64,000 nt of DNA from Opitutales bacterium (lineage in GTDB: Bacteria; Verrucomicrobiota; Verrucomicrobiia; Opitutales; UBA953): NCBI GenBank assembly GCA_017935025.1, contig JAGBIL010000027.1, positions 1 to 64,000 of the forward strand. Reading direction: 5' to 3'. Position numbers and translations under genes: made by a program. Below, piece by piece: positions 59,109 through 64,000 of the stretch; the stretch's first letter is position 1; every line of letters begins with the position of its first letter. The notes below the pieces were generated by a model. That model did not search any database, had not been told where the DNA came from, and saw only the letters and a list, made by a program, of their open reading frames with translations.

Positions 59109-59288
59109 GATGAGGCAGATTTTCCTCCCGCACCGAGCCAAACGCCAGCGAATTTTTGCGGGAACGCCATTTCGTTTTGGCGCGGCGAAGAGAGTCCGGC
59201 CTCCTCTCCCGAGGAAACGAACTCTACGCCTCTGTATTAGAGTAAATCCGCTCGTTCCCGTGAAAGCGGCAAACCTCCGCTTTTTCCG

Positions 59289-59338
59289 AAAAAAAAAGGC
59301 GCTCCCGCGAAATTTGACGGGAACGCCTTTTTTTTTTA
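59289..59338 (-). terminator. Enolase terminator
   Basis: AGGCGCTCCCG pairs with CGGGAACGCCT (one mismatch), with A-run left and a run of nine or more T right. One arm carries the iterated motif, the other a one-base variant. Confidence 0.85.
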
Positions 59339-59369
59339 AGCGCTAAGCTTTAATCTCTAATCGTTTGAA

Positions 59370-60846
<1,477 letters not shown>

Positions 60847-60852
60847 TAGAAA

Positions 60853-61758
60853 TTACGCCGGAATCTCGGAATATTCGGAAACGGCCGTTCCCGCGACTTC
60901 CGGGGCGATTTTCTTGACCATCCCGGTGAGGATTCCGCCGGGTCCGCACTCGATCGTTTCGTTTACGCCGAGCGCAACGGCTCCGCGCACGCAGTCTTCC
61001 CAAAGCACGGAAGAAACGACCTGCTTGGCGAGCGCTTCGCGCATGGCGGCGGGATCGTCGATGAGCGTTCCCGTCGTGTTCGTGAAGACCGGAATTTCCG
61101 GTTTCTTAAATTCGACGGAAGCGAGGAAATTTGCAAACTCGGCTCTCGCAGGTTCCATCAGGCGGGAGTGATACGCGCCTGCAACGACGAGCGGGATCGC
61201 GCGCTTGAACTGCTTCGTTTCATTGTTTTTCGCGCAGGCGGCGGCAATTTTGTCCGCATCGCCGGAGATCACGATTTGCCCCGGCGTGTTGAAATTCGCC
61301 GCGTCCACGTCGAACTCCTTGCAGAACGCAAGCACGTCTTCGCGGGAACCGCCGATAATCGCAGCCATGCCGCCCTTGGTTTTGTCGCAGGCTTCCTGCA
61401 TGAGGCGACCGCGCTCGGCAACGACTTTCAGCCCCGTTTCAAAATCCCAAACACCGGCAACGGCGTAAGCGGTAAGCTCCCCGATGCTGAGCCCGAGCAC
61501 GCACTTGAGGTCGGCGAGCTTGCCCTGTTCTTTGAGAATTCGGGCAATCACATAGCCCTGCGTGAAAAGAGCCGGCTGGCAAACGCGCGTTTCCGTCAGC
61601 GTCTCCTGCGGACCTTCGAAGCAAATCTGCTTCAAGTCAAACGGCAAAACCGCATTCGCGCGGTCGTAAAACTCACGCGCAAGCGCCGAATTTTCGTAAA
61701 GCGACTTGCCCATACCGACTTTCTGGGCCCCTTGTCCGGAGAAAAGTAGTGCTTTCAT
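60853..61758 (-). CDS. fabD: Malonyl-CoA--acyl carrier protein transacylase FabD
   Basis: 301 residues from MKALLFSGQGAQ, the conserved start; an in-frame Met four codons earlier is the alternative. Nucleophile Ser91 in GLSIGELTAYA (the usual GHSLG has Leu for His here), catalytic His197 in VAGAYHSRLMEP, and FNTPGQIVISGD. Loads malonyl groups onto ACP for fatty-acid synthesis. No fabH, fabG or acpP nearby. Confidence 0.94.
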   Translation of the reverse strand: MKALLFSGQGAQKVGMGKSLYENSALAREFYDRANAVLPFDLKQICFEGPQETLTETRVCQPALFTQGYVIARILKEQGKLADLKCVLGLSIGELTAYAVAGVWDFETGLKVVAERGRLMQEACDKTKGGMAAIIGGSREDVLAFCKEFDVDAANFNTPGQIVISGDADKIAAACAKNNETKQFKRAIPLVVAGAYHSRLMEPARAEFANFLASVEFKKPEIPVFTNTTGTLIDDPAAMREALAKQVVSSVLWEDCVRGAVALGVNETIECGPGGILTGMVKKIAPEVAGTAVSEYSEIPA

Positions 61759-61863
61759 AATTGCTTCCATTATTGACCGTTTGCGCGGGAACGTAAAGGG
61801 AAAAGCAACGCGGGAACGGTGTTCCCGCCGACATCGGGGCCCGGGAGAACACGGCTTCGCTCT

Positions 61864-61910
61864 CAAAAAAACATAAAAAAAGCGCATCCGAGAGTATCTC
61901 TCGGATGCGC
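61864..61910 (-). terminator. Terminator after the small PEP-CTERM gene
   Basis: GCGCATCCGAGAG (61882-61894) and its exact inverse (61898-61910) around TAT, followed on the minus strand by a seven-T run. No GTTCCCG motif. Confidence 0.85.
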
Positions 61911-62020
61911 CCAGCATAACTTACTTAACAACTTCTCGTAATCTACACTATTATCTATATATGCTTCCGGTCTTTTTTAGCGGGAAGACCGAAAAACCCG
62001 AAAACAGAAACGAGTTCCGG

Positions 62021-62656
62021 CTATTTGGCAAAACGGCGTTTGCGGCGCGAAGCCACGAGCGCCAGCGCGCCCAAGCCCGCAAGCAATCCGAACGCAGACG
62101 GCTCCGGAACGGCAGGACTACCCTTATAGGACAGGGTGGTCGTGACGCCGTTCGTGCTCCAAGACTCGGTATTCTTGAAGCCGAGCCCCAAGATCGTTTT
62201 GCTTTGACCGGGGGTCCACGTCTGCGGAGCGGCAAATGTATACGTGATCGTCGCCAGAGTCGCGCCGTCAAAATAGACGAAGGCATCGGCGTTTGCCGTT
62301 CCCTGAACCTGCGATGTGCCGTCTGCAGAGAAGTAGACGTCATAATTAAGGGCAGACGGAAGCGTTCCTCCCACGGGGCCAGGTTTCATCGTAAACGTGA
62401 TGGTATCAAAGACGACCGGGCGATCCCAGGGAGAGGCGGATCCCGAAACGAGACCCAAATACCGCCCGTTGCCGTGGTAGTCGCCGAGGTCGCTCGTGTA
62501 ACCGGTGGACCATCCGGAAGGCTTTGTTTGGAGGATCTGCATAATCTTCGCCATATCCCCGCCTTGGTATGTCAGGGAAGCGGCCTGCGCGTTTGCGAAG
62601 AGCACTCCGCCCGACAAGAGAGCGACCGTCGCGAATAACAATTTAATCATTTTCAT
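62021..62656 (-). CDS. Small PEP-CTERM protein
   Basis: 211 residues. Signal peptide MKMIKLLFATVALLSGGVLF cleaved near ANAQA. One compact beta-rich domain of about 150 residues (DTITFTMKPG, YVYFDGATLATITYTFAAP-like strands, TWTPGQSKTILGLGF). PEP-CTERM end: VPEPSAFGLLAGLGALALVASRRKRR, close to that of the gene at 270-2756. Function unknown; likely surface-sorted. Confidence 0.82.
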   Translation of the reverse strand: MKMIKLLFATVALLSGGVLFANAQAASLTYQGGDMAKIMQILQTKPSGWSTGYTSDLGDYHGNGRYLGLVSGSASPWDRPVVFDTITFTMKPGPVGGTLPSALNYDVYFSADGTSQVQGTANADAFVYFDGATLATITYTFAAPQTWTPGQSKTILGLGFKNTESWSTNGVTTTLSYKGSPAVPEPSAFGLLAGLGALALVASRRKRRFAK

Positions 62657-63039
62657 TTTAGTAGTTTATAAGAGTTGCCACGGACGGCTCTAAAACCGAA
62701 TTAGAGACAAACTAACGTCAATGGTTATTGTATTTTCGCAAAAAAAAAAAACCTCCCTACAAGCATTTTTTTGCGGGAACAGAAAAAAAAGGAGGACAGG
62801 CGTCCCGCCTGTCCCCGGGATTTTTGGGGACTCTTCGCGGGAACGCAAACGGTGCCTTGGCCCAACGGACAGCCGGGACGGCTGTCCTCCATGACAAATT
62901 GACATTGGCGGATGTAGCGAGCCCGCCCGTTCCATTGCGCTGTATTAAAAAAATCTGAATTGCGTATTTTTGGCTTCCTCGGCAACGGTCCTTCGTCTAC
63001 TTTTTGTGGAGCGATTAATCCCTGCTCTTATCCTGCTCT
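62657..63039. other. Gene-free interval with two REP-like palindromes
   Basis: No gene is visible. An A-run near 62742 precedes GGACAGGCG-TCC-CGCCTGTCC (62794-62814), then a CGCGGGAACGC motif copy, then GGACAGCCG-GGA-CGGCTGTCC (62867-62887) with CATGACAAA after it. The promoter of the right-edge gene must be within the last 150 bases. Confidence 0.6.
62794..62897. repeat. Pair of REP-like palindromes, stem variants GGACAGGCG and GGACAGCCG
   Basis: Two 21-base palindromes 53 bases apart. The second shares its stem and 3' flank with the copy at 2991-3023, 60 kb away. Confidence 0.7.
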
Positions 63040-64000
63040 ATGTCGACGCTTCCGCATTCCCGCCGCGCCGCATTTTCCGTGTTTGCCGTGTTGCTTCTCC
63101 TCGGGCTTGCCGCCGCCTGCGCGTTTTCGCTTTCCGCGCAAAGCCTCCGCCACGCGAAGAAAAACGAAACGCACGCCGCAATCCGCTCCGCCCGCTCCGC
63201 CGCACTCGCGGGAACGCGTATTGCCCTCGGAGAGCTCCAAGCCCTTACGGGAACGGATGACTGCGCCACCGCGCCGATTTTTTCCGCAGACCCCGCCGCT
63301 GCCCCGCTTCTCGGAGCCTGGAAACGTTCCCGCCGCGAAAAAGGGCTTCCGGAATGCACGCCGCTGGTCTCCAACCGAGGCATTTTTTCAAAAACGCAAA
63401 GTTGCCGAATTTCGGACAAAAGCAAGATGTCCGCCCCGGCAAAAATCCCATGGGAAACACTCGGCGAAAATGCCCGATTCGCCTACTTCATCATCGACGA
63501 ATCCCAGCGCGCGTCCATCGCCAAGCGGGAACGCGATAGCCACCTGCACGCGTTCCGCGACGACACCGCACTCCTGCAACGCCTCCGCCAGCAAATTTCC
63601 CGACGCTCACGCCTTGAGACATTTTTTGAAAACGACAATCCGGACGCGCCCGGGTTTCGCGAAAAAATCGCCGCCGCGCCCTGCGAACGCATTTTTCTTG
63701 CCGCGCTACGCGAAAATCTTCCGAAGAAACGCCGGGTCGCCGCGAAAGACGCCCTCACGCTCGACGCGCGTGCCGTTCCCGCCGACTGGCAGCGCCGGCA
63801 ACTGAAAACCGATTTGTCCGATCCGAAAAATTTTTCCGAACTCGCCGATTTTTTCCCGGAAGACACGCTGAAAGATTTGCTCGGAGCCGTCGAAATTCCG
63901 CTCGCGGGAACGCCCGTTGCAACCGAGCCGCCCGCGCCCGAGGGAAAGCTCGGCGCGTTTTCTCACCCGTTTCCGCTTCTTACGGAGCTAAAAGTTCACC
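63040..64000 (+). CDS. Verru_Chthon-like pilin-associated protein, 5' part (runs off the window)
   Basis: 320 codons are visible from MSTLPHSRRAAFSV; no stop before the window ends. One membrane segment right after RRAAF (FAVLLLLGLAAACAFSL) is of the PilX/Verru_Chthon A type. It is followed by RSARSAALAGTRIALGELQALTGTDDCATA; the ALGELQ..G.D..TA pattern recurs in verrucomicrobial proteins of this kind, which accompany pseudopilins. The rest is Arg/Ala/Asp-rich without a recognised domain. Function unknown; export and assembly with pilin-like proteins is inference. Confidence 0.65.
   Translation, partial: MSTLPHSRRAAFSVFAVLLLLGLAAACAFSLSAQSLRHAKKNETHAAIRSARSAALAGTRIALGELQALTGTDDCATAPIFSADPAAAPLLGAWKRSRREKGLPECTPLVSNRGIFSKTQSCRISDKSKMSAPAKIPWETLGENARFAYFIIDESQRASIAKRERDSHLHAFRDDTALLQRLRQQISRRSRLETFFENDNPDAPGFREKIAAAPCERIFLAALRENLPKKRRVAAKDALTLDARAVPADWQRRQLKTDLSDPKNFSELADFFPEDTLKDLLGAVEIPLAGTPVATEPPAPEGKLGAFSHPFPLLTELKVH

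Overview
The window looks like a piece of a chromosome from a Verrucomicrobiota bacterium, most likely of the Opitutia (Opitutales/Puniceicoccales) type. Pointers are three secreted proteins ending in the same PEP-CTERM anchor variant (core PEPSAFGLL), a very large autotransporter built from GAGTLVLSGAN-type repeats, a pseudopilin of the planctomycete/verrucomicrobial kind, and a Verru_Chthon-like protein at the right edge. No 16S rRNA or tRNA was seen, so this is inferred from protein character only. The IdeS-like protease and giant adhesin hint at a host-associated life (inference).

Layout. 0.3-2.8 kb: PEP-CTERM surface protein. 3.2-5.2 kb: groES-groEL behind a sigma-54-like promoter. 5.4-9.9 kb: ispH, an ExbB/TolQ-like channel, a large TPR protein. 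10-14.8 kb: Fur-family regulator and a phoR-phoB-phoU-pstB phosphate block without pstSCA. 14.9-18.2 kb: Nudix hydrolase, YebC, metallo-hydrolase, PrmB. 18.6-21.7 kb: EIIA protein, ClC transporter, SlyD. 22.1-36.3 kb: one giant autotransporter interrupted by a frameshift near 29.74 kb. 36.6-38.9 kb: a 20-residue hydrophobic peptide gene resembling a type I toxin, an IdeS-family protease with PEP-CTERM, a membrane protein. 38.9-41.2 kb: hemC and a DUF1015 gene. 41.2-48.8 kb: an apparent sulfur operon (leader peptide and attenuator, SsuABC-like ABC transporter, CoA-transferase A/B, crotonase, MetY, CoA-binding protein). 49-53 kb: pseudopilin, menC-like gene, thymidine-phosphorylase homologue, TrkA/KtrA. 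53.3-59.1 kb: queA and a ddl-ftsQ-ftsA-ftsZ division cluster. 59.4-61.8 kb: enolase and fabD. 62-64 kb: a small PEP-CTERM protein and the start of a Verru_Chthon-like gene.

Three features cut across the gene content. First, the 7-mer GTTCCCG/CGGGAAC (usually within CGTTCCCGC) occurs about 230 times by eye count against roughly 10 expected, in both orientations, in all reading frames, and as inverted pairs forming intrinsic terminators; this resembles a DNA uptake sequence or HIP1-like iterated motif. Second, intergenic gaps carry several families of short AT-rich repeats, often as two inverted arms. Third, the 41.2-41.45 kb leader has mutually exclusive terminator and antiterminator pairings next to Met/Cys codons, pointing to a sulfur-amino-acid attenuator. 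I consider the iterated motif, the attenuator-controlled sulfur operon, the Ibs-like peptide locus and the PEP-CTERM IdeS homologue the best candidates for undescribed biology.
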